Assembly: GCA_022827905.1 (NCBI GenBank)
Contig: JAJEIQ010000039.1
Coordinates: 42,669 to 106,668 of the forward strand
Direction of reading: 5' to 3'
Source of the DNA: Pseudomonadales bacterium
Lineage (GTDB): Bacteria > Pseudomonadota > Gammaproteobacteria > Pseudomonadales > Azotimanducaceae
Length of the DNA: 64,000 nucleotides
The position numbers and the translations under genes are program-made. Under the pieces are notes generated by a model that was not told the DNA's origin, searched no databases, and saw nothing but the letters and a program-made list of their open reading frames with translations. Below, in pieces: positions 1 to 9,952 of this stretch (the stretch's first letter is position 1; the number at the start of each line of letters is the position of its first letter).

Positions 1-1
1 C

Positions 2-2143
2 CTGATTCCCAAGAACATCGAGAACTTCACCCGCACCCTGAAGCGCTTCGGGGGCATGTTCGACTGGAACCACACCGTGGACACCACCCACGTCAGCTAC
101 TACCGCTGGACCCAGTGGGTGTTTCTCAAGCTCTACAAGGCCGGCCTCGTGGAGCGCCGGGAGGCACCGGTCAACTGGTGCCCGTCGTGCATGACGGTGC
201 TGGCCAATGAGCAGGTGGTCAGTGGACTGTGCGAACGCTGCGAATCCACGGTCGAGCAGCGCCAATTGCCGCAGTGGTTCTTCCGCATCACCGACTACGC
301 CGGCCAACTGCTCGACAACCTGTCCGACATGGACTGGTCGGACGTCACCAAGAAGGCGCAATCCGCCTGGATCGGCCGCAGCCAGGGCGCGGACGTCAGC
401 TTTGCCATCGCCGGTGGCGGCGCGGACGGCGAGAAGGCCCGCATTCGCGTGTTCACCACCCGGCCGGACACCCTGTTCGGGGCCACCTACATGGTGCTGG
501 CCCCGGAGCATCCCTTGGTGGACGCCATCACCACTGCCGATGCGCAGCCGGCGGTGAACGCCTATCGGGCCGAGGTCGCAGGCCGCGACCTCGTGGAACG
601 GCAGAAGACCGACAAGGAAAAGACGGGCGTGTTCACCGGCGGCTACGCGATCAATCCCGCAAACGGGGCCCGCATCCCCATTTGGATCGCCGACTACGTG
701 CTCATGGGCTACGGCACCGGCGCGATCATGGCGGTGCCCGGCCACGACGCCCGCGACTTCGAATTCGCCCAAGCCTTCGGCCTGCCCATCGTGCGCGTCA
801 TCGCCGCACCCGGAGAGGATGCCGCCACGCCGCTGACCGAGGCCTACCCAGGCGACGGCACACTGGTGAACTCCGGCGACTTCGACGGCTTGACGGTAGA
901 GGACGCCAAGCAGGCCATCGTCGAGCGGCTCGAAGCCGAAGGCAGCGCCAAGGCCCAGACCAATTTCCGGCTGCACGACTGGTGCGTATCCCGGCAACGG
1001 TACTGGGGACCGCCCATTCCCATCATCCATTGCACAGATTGCGGCGCGGTGCCGGTGCCGGAAGACGAATTGCCGGTGGAACTCCCCTATCTCCAGGACT
1101 TCCGCCCCGACGACAGCGGCCAAAGCCCCTTGGCGCGGGCCGAGGACTGGTTCAACGCCTCCTGCCCAGCATGCGGCAAGGACGCCCATCGCGACACCGA
1201 CGTCACCGACAACTTTCTGTGCAGCGGCTGGTACTTCCTCCGCTACCCCTCCACCGGCCGCGACGACCTCGCCATTGAGCCGCAACTGACCGCCAAGTGG
1301 CTGCCGGTGGACTGCTACATCGGCGGCAACGAGCACGCCGTGCTGCACCTCATGTACGCCCGCTTCCTGACCATGGCCCTGCATGAGCTCGGCATCATCG
1401 GCTTCAGCGAACCGTTCAAACGGTTTCGCGCCCACGGCCTGCTCATTCGGGAAGGGCGCAAGATGTCCAAGAGCAAGGGCAACGTCATCTCGCCGGATGC
1501 CATCATCAACCAGTACGGCGCCGACACCCTGCGCCTCTATCTCATGTTCCTCGGCGCCTATGAACAGGGCGGTGACTACCGGGGCAGCGGCATCCAAGGT
1601 CCGTTCAGCTTTCTCAACCGGCTTTGGCAGAGCGTCGCCGAAGCCGACGACGACCCGGATTTGCCGCCGGAGCCCGCTATCGAACGCGCGTTGCACCGCA
1701 CCATTCGCCAAGTCAGCGAGCAGCTCCCGGAGCAGCAGTTCAACACCGCCATCGCCGCCATGATGGAGTACATGAACGTGGTCCGCGCTGGCGGCCGCAC
1801 CCCGCGCATCGCCGAGCTCGCTCCCTTGGTGGTGATGGTGGCGCCGTTCGCGCCCCATGTCTGCGAAGAGCTCTACGAGCGGCTGGGATTCAAAGGCGGC
1901 CTGTTCGCCAGTGCCCATTGGCCTACCTATGACCCAGCCAAGGTGGTCCATGAGACCCTGAACATCGCGGTGCAAGTCAACGGCAAGCTGCGCGGCGAAG
2001 TGACGGTAACCGCCGAAGCGGGTGAGGACAGCGTCCGCGAGGCGGCTGAACTCGACGGCAACGTGGCCCGCCATCTGGCCGGCAAGCGCGTGCGCAAAGT
2101 GATCTACGTGCCCAACAAGCTCATCAACTTGGTTGCCGCATGA
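2..2143 (+). CDS. leuS: Leucyl-tRNA synthetase, 5' truncated by window edge
   Basis: Class I leucyl-tRNA synthetase, which charges tRNA-Leu in the cytoplasm. The open frame runs in from base 2, giving about 713 residues against roughly 860 for the family, so the N-terminus with the HIGH motif lies outside the window. Visible are the cysteine-rich NWCPSC segment, the CP1 editing domain with TTRPDTLFGATYMVLAPEHP, the catalytic KMSKS loop (GRKMSKSKGN, coded near 1456-1480), the anticodon-binding region and the typical C-terminal NIAVQVNGKLRGEV. The stop TGA overlaps the ATG of lptE, as in the usual gammaproteobacterial leuS-lptE-holA order. An internal ATG at 56 is not the true start. Confidence 0.97.
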   Translation: MIPKNIENFTRTLKRFGGMFDWNHTVDTTHVSYYRWTQWVFLKLYKAGLVERREAPVNWCPSCMTVLANEQVVSGLCERCESTVEQRQLPQWFFRITDYAGQLLDNLSDMDWSDVTKKAQSAWIGRSQGADVSFAIAGGGADGEKARIRVFTTRPDTLFGATYMVLAPEHPLVDAITTADAQPAVNAYRAEVAGRDLVERQKTDKEKTGVFTGGYAINPANGARIPIWIADYVLMGYGTGAIMAVPGHDARDFEFAQAFGLPIVRVIAAPGEDAATPLTEAYPGDGTLVNSGDFDGLTVEDAKQAIVERLEAEGSAKAQTNFRLHDWCVSRQRYWGPPIPIIHCTDCGAVPVPEDELPVELPYLQDFRPDDSGQSPLARAEDWFNASCPACGKDAHRDTDVTDNFLCSGWYFLRYPSTGRDDLAIEPQLTAKWLPVDCYIGGNEHAVLHLMYARFLTMALHELGIIGFSEPFKRFRAHGLLIREGRKMSKSKGNVISPDAIINQYGADTLRLYLMFLGAYEQGGDYRGSGIQGPFSFLNRLWQSVAEADDDPDLPPEPAIERALHRTIRQVSEQLPEQQFNTAIAAMMEYMNVVRAGGRTPRIAELAPLVVMVAPFAPHVCEELYERLGFKGGLFASAHWPTYDPAKVVHETLNIAVQVNGKLRGEVTVTAEAGEDSVREAAELDGNVARHLAGKRVRKVIYVPNKLINLVAA

Positions 2144-2670
2144 CCGCCCGGCCGAAGCCGGCGCTGACCGCATCGCTGCTCGTCGCAACGATGCTGTTGG
2201 CTACCGGCTGCGGCTTTCACCTGCGTTCCTGGGACTTCTCGGATGCCGATCTCAGCATTCACGTCCAAGCCGACCGCATGAGCCGCATGGCCGCGCCGCT
2301 TCGGGACGCCCTGCGCCAAGCGGGCGTCGAGGCCAGCGCCAGCGCCGACGATGCCGACTTGGTGGTCCAGATCGTCAACGAGAGCCGCAACCGCCGCGTG
2401 GCCTCGTTGACCGCCGGGGCGCGGGCAGCGGAGTTTGAGCTGACCCTGGGCGTGCAGTTCGGCATCCGGGCCGGAACAAAGAGCCTGGCCAAGCCCGCTT
2501 GGATCCGGGCGACGAGAACCTTCAGCATCGATCGCGACAACCTGGCCGGCAGCAGCGAGGAGGAGGCCTTGATCGAACAGGAGCTCAAAGCCGCCCTCTC
2601 CCAGCAAATCCTGCGTAGCTTGAACGCCGTATCCGCCGCGCAGCTCGGCGCAGACCAACCGAACGCGTGA
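2140..2670 (+). CDS. lptE: LPS-assembly lipoprotein LptE
   Basis: 176-residue outer-membrane lipoprotein that plugs the LptD barrel during lipopolysaccharide export. The N-terminus is a lipoprotein signal peptide with lipobox LATGC, and Cys24 is followed by the family-typical GFHLRS. The body has the expected LptE length and a polar C-terminus. ATG overlaps the leuS stop by four bases (ATGA), so the two are probably translationally coupled, and holA follows directly. Position between leuS and holA strongly supports the name, since LptE sequences themselves diverge quickly. Confidence 0.93.
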   Translation: MTARPKPALTASLLVATMLLATGCGFHLRSWDFSDADLSIHVQADRMSRMAAPLRDALRQAGVEASASADDADLVVQIVNESRNRRVASLTAGARAAEFELTLGVQFGIRAGTKSLAKPAWIRATRTFSIDRDNLAGSSEEEALIEQELKAALSQQILRSLNAVSAAQLGADQPNA

Positions 2671-2697
2671 TTGGGGAATCGCCCCTACAGGACGCCG

Positions 2698-3705
2698 ATG
2701 CAAGTCAAGCCTGAAGCCTTAAGGGCGCGACTGGAGAATGGGCTTTCGCCCATTTACCTCGTGTCGGGCGATGAAACCCTGTTGGTCGAGGAGGCCTGCG
2801 ACGCCATCCTCGCCGCGGCCCGCCGCCAAGGCTACTCCGAGCGCCGGGTTGTGCACGTCGAAAGCGGTTTCAACTGGGGCGAGCTCATCGCCGAGGCTGC
2901 CAGCCAGTCGCTGTTTGCCGAGCGCAAAGTGATCGACCTGCGCCCGCCCGCCAACAAGTTCGACCGCAAGGCATCCGACATCCTGCGCGAATACGCCGCT
3001 GCCCAACACGAGGACGTGCTGTTGCTGATCCGCACCGGACGCCTTGAGGGGCGGCAGCGGTCAAGCGCTTGGTTCAAGGCCTTGGACAAGGCCGGCACCA
3101 TCGTCCTGATCTGGCCGGTCGGGGTCCGCGAACTGCCCCGTTGGTTGGCGGCGCGCCTGCGCGATGCCGGGCTTGAGCTCAACCGCGACGCCTTCGCCTA
3201 TCTCGCCGAGCGGGTGGAGGGCAACCTGCTGGCGGCGGTGCAGGAAATCGAGAAGCTCAAGCTGCTGGACCTGCGCCAACCCATCGACGCCCGCAGCATC
3301 GCCGCCGCTGTCGAGGACACCGCCCACTACGACGCCTACGAGTTGATCGACGCGGCCTTCGCCGGCGACGCCAAGCGCGTGCAGCGCGTCCAGCGCACCC
3401 TGCGCGAGGAGGGGATCGCCATAATGGCCCTGCTCGGCGCCTTCGCCAGCCAACTGCGCCGCTTGGAATCCGGTGGTTGGATGCCCGCCCACCGGCGCAG
3501 CGCAGCGGCCGACTTCAAGCGCCGCATCGGCGGCGTCGAATCCATGCTGGCGGAATTGGCCATCATCGACCAACAAGTCAAGGGCACCCTCCTCGGCGAC
3601 CCTTGGCTGTCCTTGGAGCGCCTGCTGCTGCGCCACTGCAAGGCGAAGATGCCAGTGGCGAGCTTGGAAGATGAATGGGGTCTGTTGCGGCGCAGTGATC
3701 TTTAA
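2698..3705 (+). CDS. holA: DNA polymerase III subunit delta
   Basis: 335-residue delta subunit of the clamp loader, which opens the sliding clamp. It begins with the family-typical region PEALRARLENGLSPIYLVSGDETLLVEEACDAI and has the AAA+-like fold pattern with a degenerate nucleotide site. Mid-protein EGNLLAAVQEIEKL and IDAAFAGDAKRV match the delta family, and the C-terminal collar segment ends LLRRSDL. The ATG at 2698 is preferred over the in-frame TTG at 2671 because it has an AGGA motif about five bases upstream and gives a normal N-terminus. It is the third gene of leuS-lptE-holA. nadD, which often follows holA in relatives, is not present here. Confidence 0.95.
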   Translation: MQVKPEALRARLENGLSPIYLVSGDETLLVEEACDAILAAARRQGYSERRVVHVESGFNWGELIAEAASQSLFAERKVIDLRPPANKFDRKASDILREYAAAQHEDVLLLIRTGRLEGRQRSSAWFKALDKAGTIVLIWPVGVRELPRWLAARLRDAGLELNRDAFAYLAERVEGNLLAAVQEIEKLKLLDLRQPIDARSIAAAVEDTAHYDAYELIDAAFAGDAKRVQRVQRTLREEGIAIMALLGAFASQLRRLESGGWMPAHRRSAAADFKRRIGGVESMLAELAIIDQQVKGTLLGDPWLSLERLLLRHCKAKMPVASLEDEWGLLRRSDL

Positions 3706-3726
3706 CGCGGGTTCCGGAGGCCAGTT

Positions 3727-3754
3727 CGAGGGCGGGACGCCCTCGCTCCGGGGG
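3727..3754. repeat. Palindromic repeat, family A (single unit)
   Basis: CGAGGGCGGGACGCCCTCG at 3727-3745 is a perfect inverted repeat with a five-base centre, followed by CTCCGGGGG. The same unit recurs at 26948 and 32559, and inverted at 26988. It sits in the short gap between the convergent ends of holA and the acyl-CoA ligase. It could act as a bidirectional transcription stop or mRNA stabiliser, although it has no T-tract. Confidence 0.85.
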
Positions 3755-3770
3755 ACAACAGTGTCAACAA

Positions 3771-5324
3771 TCAAGAAACCAACCGCTCCCGCCCTTCCCA
3801 GTACGGCTTGCGCAGTTCAACCTTCAGGATTTTGCCGGATGGATTGCGCGGCAGCTCGTCGGTCCAGTCCACCGACGTGGGGCACTTGTAGTGCGCCAAG
3901 CGCTGACGGCAGAAGCTGATCACGTCCTCCTCCGTCAGGCTTGAGTCGGCAGGCTTAACGATGGCCTTCACCGCCTCGCCCCAGCGCTCGCTGGGCACGC
4001 CGATCACCGCGGCGTCGGCGATGCTCTCGTGCTGCATCAGCACGTTCTCAATCTCGGCCGGATAGATGTTCTCGCCGCCGGAGATGATCATGTCCTTCAC
4101 GCGGTCGTGGATGAACAGGTAGCCGTCCTGCAGGTAGCCTGCGTCGCCGGTGCGGAACCACTCGCCCTCGAAGGCATCGCGAGTGGCGTCCGGGTTCTTC
4201 CAGTAGCTTTTCATGTTCTGCGGCCCCTTGACCCAGATTTCGCCCACCTCGCCTTCCTCCTTGTCCTCCAAGGTGGCGGCATCCACGATGCGGATCTCAT
4301 GGTTGGGGATGGCCTTGCCGCAGGAGCGCAGCAGATGCGCCCGCACGCCGCCCGGATCATGGTCCTCGTCGTGCAGCAGCGCGATGGCGCCGGTGGTCTC
4401 CGTCAGGCCGTAGGCTTGATAGAACTTGCAGCCGAAGGTTTGGATGGCCTCGACCAACACGCTTTCGGTGATGGGCGAAGCGCCGTAGGTGATGGACTGG
4501 AGCGAGCCGTAATCGGCGTCGCGCACTCCCGGTACGGCCAGCAAAAACTGCAGCACCGCGGGCACGAACAGCGCATGGGTGACCTGCTCCTCGCCGATCA
4601 GGCGCAGGATCAGCGGCAGGTCCACGTCCTTGAGCAACAGGCTGCGGGCACCGTGAAAGAGGCCCACCACCCCCCAGCCGCTGCCGGAAATATGGAACAG
4701 CGGCATGCAGACCAGATTCACCGAGTCAGCATTCATTTCCAGCGCATCGAGGCTGGTGGACAGGCAGTGGAGGAAGTTGGCGTGGGTCAGCTCGACGCCC
4801 TTGGGCAGCCCCGTGGTGCCGGACGTGTAGAGCTGGTAGCAGGTGTCCTCCGTGTCAACCGGCGTCTTGGGGTCGATGTTGGGATGGCCTGCCAGCCATT
4901 GATCGTAGGTTGGATGCCCCGAGTCCCCCGGGTCGCCGAGCACGATGACCGTGGCGACCTTCGGCAACTCCATCTGGCCCAAGGCGTCGAGAAACTCCTC
5001 GCCCACCATGAGAATGGCGGCCTCGCTGTTGTTGATGATGTATTCCATCTCCGGCGGCGCCAGACGCCAGTTAACTGCCACGGAAACCGCATTGACCTTG
5101 GCCCCGCCGAACAGGTACAGGAAGTACTCAGGCGAGTTGCGGTCCAAGTAGGCGATGCGGTCGCCGGCGCCAACGCCCGCCGCCAGCAACGCCTGGGCCA
5201 CCCGGTTCGATTCCTCGTCGAGCTGCGCATAGGTCCAGTTGCGGCCATCATTGACATAGGTCAGCGCGGCCTGCTCCGGGCGCTCCGCCGCGTTTTCTCG
5301 GGTTACGTCTGCTAAAGTTCGCAT
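3771..5324 (-). CDS. Acyl-CoA synthetase (long-chain fatty acid-CoA ligase family)
   Basis: 517-residue member of the ANL adenylating superfamily. It should activate a carboxylic acid to acyl-AMP and then acyl-CoA. The phosphate-binding loop reads YTSGTTGLPKGVELTH, the adenine-binding motif YQAYGLTETTG, the hinge region YLFIHDRVKDMIISGGENIYPAEIE, and the C-terminal catalytic lysine lies in PRNPSGKILKVELR. This pattern resembles the FadD3/FadD13-like group, but the substrate cannot be assigned from sequence. It lies four bases upstream of the histidine phosphatase stop on the same strand and converges on holA across a palindromic repeat. Confidence 0.9.
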   Translation of the reverse strand: MRTLADVTRENAAERPEQAALTYVNDGRNWTYAQLDEESNRVAQALLAAGVGAGDRIAYLDRNSPEYFLYLFGGAKVNAVSVAVNWRLAPPEMEYIINNSEAAILMVGEEFLDALGQMELPKVATVIVLGDPGDSGHPTYDQWLAGHPNIDPKTPVDTEDTCYQLYTSGTTGLPKGVELTHANFLHCLSTSLDALEMNADSVNLVCMPLFHISGSGWGVVGLFHGARSLLLKDVDLPLILRLIGEEQVTHALFVPAVLQFLLAVPGVRDADYGSLQSITYGASPITESVLVEAIQTFGCKFYQAYGLTETTGAIALLHDEDHDPGGVRAHLLRSCGKAIPNHEIRIVDAATLEDKEEGEVGEIWVKGPQNMKSYWKNPDATRDAFEGEWFRTGDAGYLQDGYLFIHDRVKDMIISGGENIYPAEIENVLMQHESIADAAVIGVPSERWGEAVKAIVKPADSSLTEEDVISFCRQRLAHYKCPTSVDWTDELPRNPSGKILKVELRKPYWEGRERLVS

Positions 5325-5328
5325 GTTC

Positions 5329-5877
5329 TCAATTCACCTTGGTCGTTGCCTCCCGGCCAAACTCAAGCAGGCGCAGTTCGCCGCCGTCGTTGTTGAAGAC
5401 CGTGACTGAGGCGTTGTCGGGTTGAAAGATCACGAGCCGGTCGTCGTCTTGGGCCGCGCCAGCGACCACGTTGATGGCAATGAAGTGGCAGAACACCACG
5501 CAGTCGCGGTCGAGGCGGGTCACGCAGTCCACCAAATCACGCCGCCACGCTTGCAAGTATTCGTCCAAGCTGGACCAGCGTCCGGCCATGGCTCGGCGCA
5601 GCCAAGCACCGCGCTCGGCCAAGTCCGTCATGGGAAACGGGATTTCCGCCACCCGCGGTTCGATCGCCACCTCCACGTCCCAAAGCTCGGCCAAGGCAGC
5701 AGCGGTCTCGCGGGCGCGGGCGAAGGGGCTGGAATGGATGGGCAACGGCCCCTTGGGCGCTAGGGCGGCGGCTGTCTCGCGGGCTTGCCGGCGACCGAGG
5801 TCGTCCAAGCCGGGATCGCGCGGGTTCTGAGCCTGCGCATCCGCACGGCCATGCCGCACCATGTAGATTGTCGCCAC
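5329..5877 (-). CDS. Histidine phosphatase family protein (phosphoglycerate mutase-like)
   Basis: 182 residues with the phosphohistidine motif VRHGRAD near the N-terminus and a second conserved region HSSPFARARETAAAL. These are typical of branch-2 or SixA-like histidine phosphatases. The later catalytic histidine is probably in VVFCHFIAIN. The substrate is unknown: phosphoglycerate mutase activity is unlikely for such a short protein. The GTG at 5877 is chosen because it gives the full first beta strand, with GGGGGA just upstream. An internal ATG at 5862 would also keep the RHG motif. It is divergent from cobS and four bases from the ligase gene, so the pair is probably an operon. Confidence 0.85.
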   Translation of the reverse strand: MATIYMVRHGRADAQAQNPRDPGLDDLGRRQARETAAALAPKGPLPIHSSPFARARETAAALAELWDVEVAIEPRVAEIPFPMTDLAERGAWLRRAMAGRWSSLDEYLQAWRRDLVDCVTRLDRDCVVFCHFIAINVVAGAAQDDDRLVIFQPDNASVTVFNNDGGELRLLEFGREATTKVN

Positions 5878-5941
5878 CGATCCCCCTATTGATCCGATTG
5901 ACCGGCCTTGCCACCGGTTTTACGGCCCGTTGAGCCGCGTT

Positions 5942-5973
5942 TTGCTGTCGTGCAGCGAATGGTCCCGTACAAT
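5942..5973 (+). promoter_or_regulatory. Possible promoter upstream of cobS
   Basis: The divergent gap between the histidine phosphatase and cobS holds a TACAAT -10-like hexamer at 5968-5973. A weak TTGCTG lies at 5942-5947, but the 20-base spacing is longer than ideal. It is offered only as the best-looking sigma-70 candidate in the gap. Confidence 0.3.
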
Positions 5974-6005
5974 AGCGTGTTTTGCTCAAGCGCGGAAACC
6001 AAAAA

Positions 6006-6998
6006 ATGGAGTCAGGCCTGCCCCCGGACCTCACACCGGACACCACCGTCAACGCCCGCGAGGCTTTTGGCATCGATCAGGACTTGGACGTCCCGGCGTT
6101 CTCGCGGCGCACCGACTACGTGCCCGCCATCGACGACGACTACCTGTTCGATGGCGACACCACGCTGGCCATACTAGCCGGCTTCACCCACAACCGCCGG
6201 GTGATGATCCAGGGCTATCACGGCACCGGCAAGTCCACCCACGTGGAGCAAGTGGCGGCGCGCCTGAACTGGCCCTGCATCCGCGTCAATCTGGACAGCC
6301 ACATCAGCCGCATCGACTTGGTGGGCAAGGACGCCATCGTCATCGAGAACGGCCAGCAGATCACCCAGTTCAAGGAAGGCATCCTGCCGTGGGCGCTGCA
6401 GCACCCCGTAGCGCTGTGCTTCGACGAGTACGACGCCGGAAGGCCGGACGTGATGTTCGTCATTCAGCGGGTGCTTGAGGTCGAGGGCAAGCTGACCCTG
6501 CTCGACCAGAACAAGGTGCTGGCCCCGCACCCCTACTTCCGGCTGTTCTCCACCACCAACACCGTCGGCCTCGGCGACACCACGGGCCTCTATCACGGCA
6601 CCCAACAGATCAACCAGGGCCAGATGGACCGGTGGAGCATCGTCACCACGCTGAATTACCTGGAGCACGATGCGGAAACGCAGATCATCCTCGGCAAGGC
6701 CAAGTCCTATGCCGCCACGGACGCCGGTCGCCGCACCGTCTCCAACATGGTGGCAGTGGCCGACCTCACCCGGCGCGGCTTCGTCAACGGCGACGTTTCG
6801 GTGGTCATGTCGCCGCGCACGGTGCTCACTTGGGCACAGAACGCGGAGATCTTCGGCGACATGGGCTTCGCCTTCCGGGTCACGTTCCTGAACAAGTGCG
6901 ATGAGCTCGAGCGACCCATCGTCGCCGAATACTACCAACGCTGCATCGGAACCGACCTTGGCGACGCCACCGCCGGGATCAAGTTGCAAGGCGCGTGA
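6006..6998 (+). CDS. cobS: Cobaltochelatase subunit CobS (MoxR-type AAA+ ATPase)
   Basis: 330-residue AAA+ ATPase. In aerobic cobalamin synthesis CobS and CobT form the chaperone-like complex that drives cobalt insertion by CobN. The family N-terminus [20 protein letters not shown] is present, Walker A is GYHGTGKST (residues 70-78), Walker B is [10 protein letters not shown], and [20 protein letters not shown] matches CobS closely. ATG at 6006 is chosen, and an upstream in-frame TTG at 5982 is possible. The stop overlaps the GTG of cobT by four bases. No cobN lies in the window. Confidence 0.93.
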   Translation: MESGLPPDLTPDTTVNAREAFGIDQDLDVPAFSRRTDYVPAIDDDYLFDGDTTLAILAGFTHNRRVMIQGYHGTGKSTHVEQVAARLNWPCIRVNLDSHISRIDLVGKDAIVIENGQQITQFKEGILPWALQHPVALCFDEYDAGRPDVMFVIQRVLEVEGKLTLLDQNKVLAPHPYFRLFSTTNTVGLGDTTGLYHGTQQINQGQMDRWSIVTTLNYLEHDAETQIILGKAKSYAATDAGRRTVSNMVAVADLTRRGFVNGDVSVVMSPRTVLTWAQNAEIFGDMGFAFRVTFLNKCDELERPIVAEYYQRCIGTDLGDATAGIKLQGA

Positions 6999-8821
6999 AG
7001 ACTGAGGAATCCCATCCCTTAGAGCTGTTCAAGCGCGCCACCACCGCCACCATGCGGGCGCTGGCCGAGGACGACGAGCTCGAAGTCACCTTCGGCCAAG
7101 GCACCCCCACCGCCCGCGGCAATCGGCTGCGGGTGCCCTTGCCGACGCTGGGCTGCGACGACGACGAAATCAACGCGGTGCGCGGCATGGGCGACGAGCT
7201 GGCGCTGCGCCTCAAGCACCACGACGACGCCGTCCACAACCGCTACGCGCCCAAGGGCGGCCCCGCCCAGGAGATGTTTCAATGGATCGAGGACGCCCGC
7301 ATCGCCTCGATCGGCGCCCTGCGCATGGCGGGGGTGGCCGCCAATCTGGACGCCTCGCTGGAGGCGCAGTGCCGCCAAGCGGCGTTCGACACCATCGTCG
7401 ATGAGACTGAAGCGCCCCTGTCGGTGGCGGTCGGGTTGCTGGTGCGCCAGTCCCTTACCGGCCGTGACCTGCCGCCATCCGCCGAAAACGTGGTCCGCTT
7501 CTGGCGCGACTACGTCCAGGAGCACGCTGGGGACGACATCGAGGCGCTGCGCGGCTGCCTGCTCAACCAGCGGGACTTTGCCGCCGTTTGCCGGGAGATC
7601 ATCGCCGACTTAGGGCTAGTCGCCGAATTCGACGATCCGCCGGACGAAAACCAGAACCAAGAAGATACCGAGACGATTGACGAAGAGGCCGAGAGCGATT
7701 CGGAGCTGAACCCGGAGGACGTGGTTCTCGACGACGACAACCTTACCGACGAGTCCGCCGAGGGCGAAGCCGCCATGATGGAGATGGACGCCGAACTCGA
7801 CATGGACGAACTCGGCGCCGAAGCCGACCCCGACGAAGCCCCGGCCCCCACCCCCGACGAAGCCGGGCGCATTCGCGTCGACGTCAACTACCAAGCCTTC
7901 ACCGACGAGTTCGACGAAGTCACCGCCGCCGAGGAGTTGTGTCCGGACGAGGAGCTCATCCGCCTGCGTGCCGTGCTTGACCAGCAGTTGGTAAGCCTGC
8001 AGTACGCCACCTCCAAGCTCGCCAACCGCCTGCAGCGGCGCCTGCTCGCCCGCCAGAACCGCACTTGGGAATTTGATCTGGAGGAGGGCATTCTCGACGC
8101 CTCGCGCTTGGCGCAGGTGGTGGTGGATCCGATGAATCCCTTGGCCTACAAGCAGGAAAAGGAGATGGATTTCCGCGACACCGTGGTGACGCTGCTGATC
8201 GACAGCTCCGGCTCCATGCGCGGGCGCTCGATCACCATCGCCGCCATGTGCGCCGACATCCTAGGCCGCACCTTGGAGCGCTGCTCGGTGCGGGTGGAAA
8301 TCCTCGGCTTCACCACCCGCGCCTGGCGCGGCGGACAGTCCCGGGAAAAGTGGATCGCCGCCAACAAGCCGCCCAGCCCGGGGCGGCTCAACGACCTGCG
8401 CCACATCATCTACAAGGCCGCCGACGACACTTGGCACCGCTCGCGCCGTAACCTCGGCCTGATGATGCGCGAGGAGCTGCTCAAGGAGAACATCGACGGC
8501 GAAGCGCTCATCTGGGCGCACAACCGCTTGGTCGTGCGCCCTGAGGAGCGCAAGGTGCTGATGGTGATCTCCGACGGCCTGCCGGTGGACAACTCCACCC
8601 TGCTAGTGAACCCGAGCAACTACCTTGAGCAACACTTGAAGTACGCCATCGACATGATCGAGTCCAAGTCCCCGGTGCAGCTCATCGCCATCGGCATCGG
8701 CCACGACGTCACCCACCACTACCGCCGGGCGGTCACCATCACGGACGCCGAGCAACTCGGCGGCGCGATGACCAAGCAGCTCGCGGCGCTGTTTGAAATC
8801 GAGCGCGGGCGTGTTGCCTAA
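6995..8821 (+). CDS. cobT: Cobaltochelatase subunit CobT (VWA domain)
   Basis: 608-residue partner of CobS. It has an N-terminal CobT domain ([19 protein letters not shown]), then a very acidic linker at about residues 210-300 rich in Asp and Glu. The C-terminal von Willebrand A domain has the metal site [15 protein letters not shown] (near residue 400) and a later [12 protein letters not shown] start overlaps the cobS stop (GTGA), so the two are probably translated together. Length and domain order match CobT, and a more general MoxR/VWA metal-chelatase helper role cannot be excluded without cobN. Confidence 0.93.
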   Translation: MKTEESHPLELFKRATTATMRALAEDDELEVTFGQGTPTARGNRLRVPLPTLGCDDDEINAVRGMGDELALRLKHHDDAVHNRYAPKGGPAQEMFQWIEDARIASIGALRMAGVAANLDASLEAQCRQAAFDTIVDETEAPLSVAVGLLVRQSLTGRDLPPSAENVVRFWRDYVQEHAGDDIEALRGCLLNQRDFAAVCREIIADLGLVAEFDDPPDENQNQEDTETIDEEAESDSELNPEDVVLDDDNLTDESAEGEAAMMEMDAELDMDELGAEADPDEAPAPTPDEAGRIRVDVNYQAFTDEFDEVTAAEELCPDEELIRLRAVLDQQLVSLQYATSKLANRLQRRLLARQNRTWEFDLEEGILDASRLAQVVVDPMNPLAYKQEKEMDFRDTVVTLLIDSSGSMRGRSITIAAMCADILGRTLERCSVRVEILGFTTRAWRGGQSREKWIAANKPPSPGRLNDLRHIIYKAADDTWHRSRRNLGLMMREELLKENIDGEALIWAHNRLVVRPEERKVLMVISDGLPVDNSTLLVNPSNYLEQHLKYAIDMIESKSPVQLIAIGIGHDVTHHYRRAVTITDAEQLGGAMTKQLAALFEIERGRVA

Positions 8822-8830
8822 AGGGACGCA

Positions 8831-9952
8831 ATGAGCACAGATGGAAAGGACGGCGGGCTCGACTGGGGCAAGCCCAGAGCGGCTAAGCCAATCGTCAGCG
8901 AGCGACTCGATCCGGCGTTGTTCAATTTGCCCGCGCAGCAGATTCGGGACGGCTTCTACACCGACAAGTACTTTGTCCGCGCCGCCGAGATGCTGCGCCG
9001 CACGGACAGCTCGCCCGAGGTGCTGATGCAGGTGTTCACCAAGTCCCGCTGCGTGCTTTGCGGCGTGGACGAGGCCATCGCCATGCTCAAGCTCGCCAGC
9101 CACGATTGGGAGGCGCTTGAGGTCCACGCCCGTCGCGACGGCGAGACGGTCAAGGCATTGGACATCGTGATGACCATCAAGGGGCCGTACGAGGTCTTCG
9201 CCCACTTGGAAACACTGTATCTGGGGGTGCTGGCCAGAAGCACCCGCGTCGCCACCAACACTCGGCTGGCCGTCACGGCCGCCAGCGGCAAGGACGTGCT
9301 GTTCTTCCCGGCCCGCTTCGACCACTGGCTGGTGCAGGCACGGGACGGCTACGCCGCCCACATCGGCGGCGCCACCGCAGTTTCAACCGACGCCCAAGGC
9401 TCCTGGTGGGGCGGCGAAGGGGTCGGCACCATCCCCCATGCACTCATCGCGGCCTGCGGTGGCGATACGGTGCTGGCAGCGCACAAGTTCGCCGAGTGCT
9501 TCCCCGAGTCCATACCCTTGGTGGTGCTGGTGGACTTCGAAAACGACTGCGTGCGCACCGCCCTCGAGGTGGCCGAAGCCTTGGGGCCGCGACTGTACGG
9601 GGTACGCCTGGACACCTCAAGCACCCTGGTTGACGCAAGCCTGTTGCCGATGATGGGACAGTTCGACCCTCGGGGCGTCAATCTGGAGCTGGTCCGAAAC
9701 GTCCGCAAGGCCCTTGATAGCGCCGGCTTCCACAGTGTGCGGATCGTCGTCTCCGGAGGCTTCGATGCGAAAAAAATCAAGCGCTTCGAGGCGCACCAAG
9801 CGCCGGTGGACGCCTACGGCGTCGGTTCATCGTTGTTTGCCAACGCCGGGCAACACGACTTCACTGCCGACATCGTGCGCTGCGACGGCAAGGCCATCGC
9901 CAAGGTCGGGCGTGCCGAGCGCTTCATGCCTAACCTGGAACCGGTCAAATGA
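8831..9952 (+). CDS. Nicotinate phosphoribosyltransferase family protein
   Basis: 373 residues of the NAPRTase/NadC-like fold. It probably converts nicotinate plus PRPP to nicotinate mononucleotide in NAD salvage. Visible are IRDGFYTDKYFVRAAEML at the N-terminus, a central TRVATNTR segment, and the phosphate-binding C-terminal regions YGVRLDTSS and IVVSGGFDAKKI followed by YGVGSSL. It is nine bases after cobT and its stop overlaps the ATG of the nicotinamidase gene, which supports the salvage role. It is shorter than PncB of Escherichia coli and matches a distinct bacterial subgroup. Confidence 0.88.
   Translation: MSTDGKDGGLDWGKPRAAKPIVSERLDPALFNLPAQQIRDGFYTDKYFVRAAEMLRRTDSSPEVLMQVFTKSRCVLCGVDEAIAMLKLASHDWEALEVHARRDGETVKALDIVMTIKGPYEVFAHLETLYLGVLARSTRVATNTRLAVTAASGKDVLFFPARFDHWLVQARDGYAAHIGGATAVSTDAQGSWWGGEGVGTIPHALIAACGGDTVLAAHKFAECFPESIPLVVLVDFENDCVRTALEVAEALGPRLYGVRLDTSSTLVDASLLPMMGQFDPRGVNLELVRNVRKALDSAGFHSVRIVVSGGFDAKKIKRFEAHQAPVDAYGVGSSLFANAGQHDFTADIVRCDGKAIAKVGRAERFMPNLEPVK

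Noticed and set aside
229..1278. 349-residue Arg-rich ORF inside leuS
   Set aside because: Out-of-frame shadow of a clear leucyl-tRNA synthetase; Arg- and His-rich composition is typical of such shadows in high-GC DNA. The same applies to all other long overlapping ORFs, for example 4029-5315 opposite the acyl-CoA ligase and 10767-12014 opposite the porin.
7650..7880. Acidic low-complexity region as a possible foreign insertion in cobT
   Set aside because: CobT proteins normally have an acidic linker here, and the frame and base composition are continuous.
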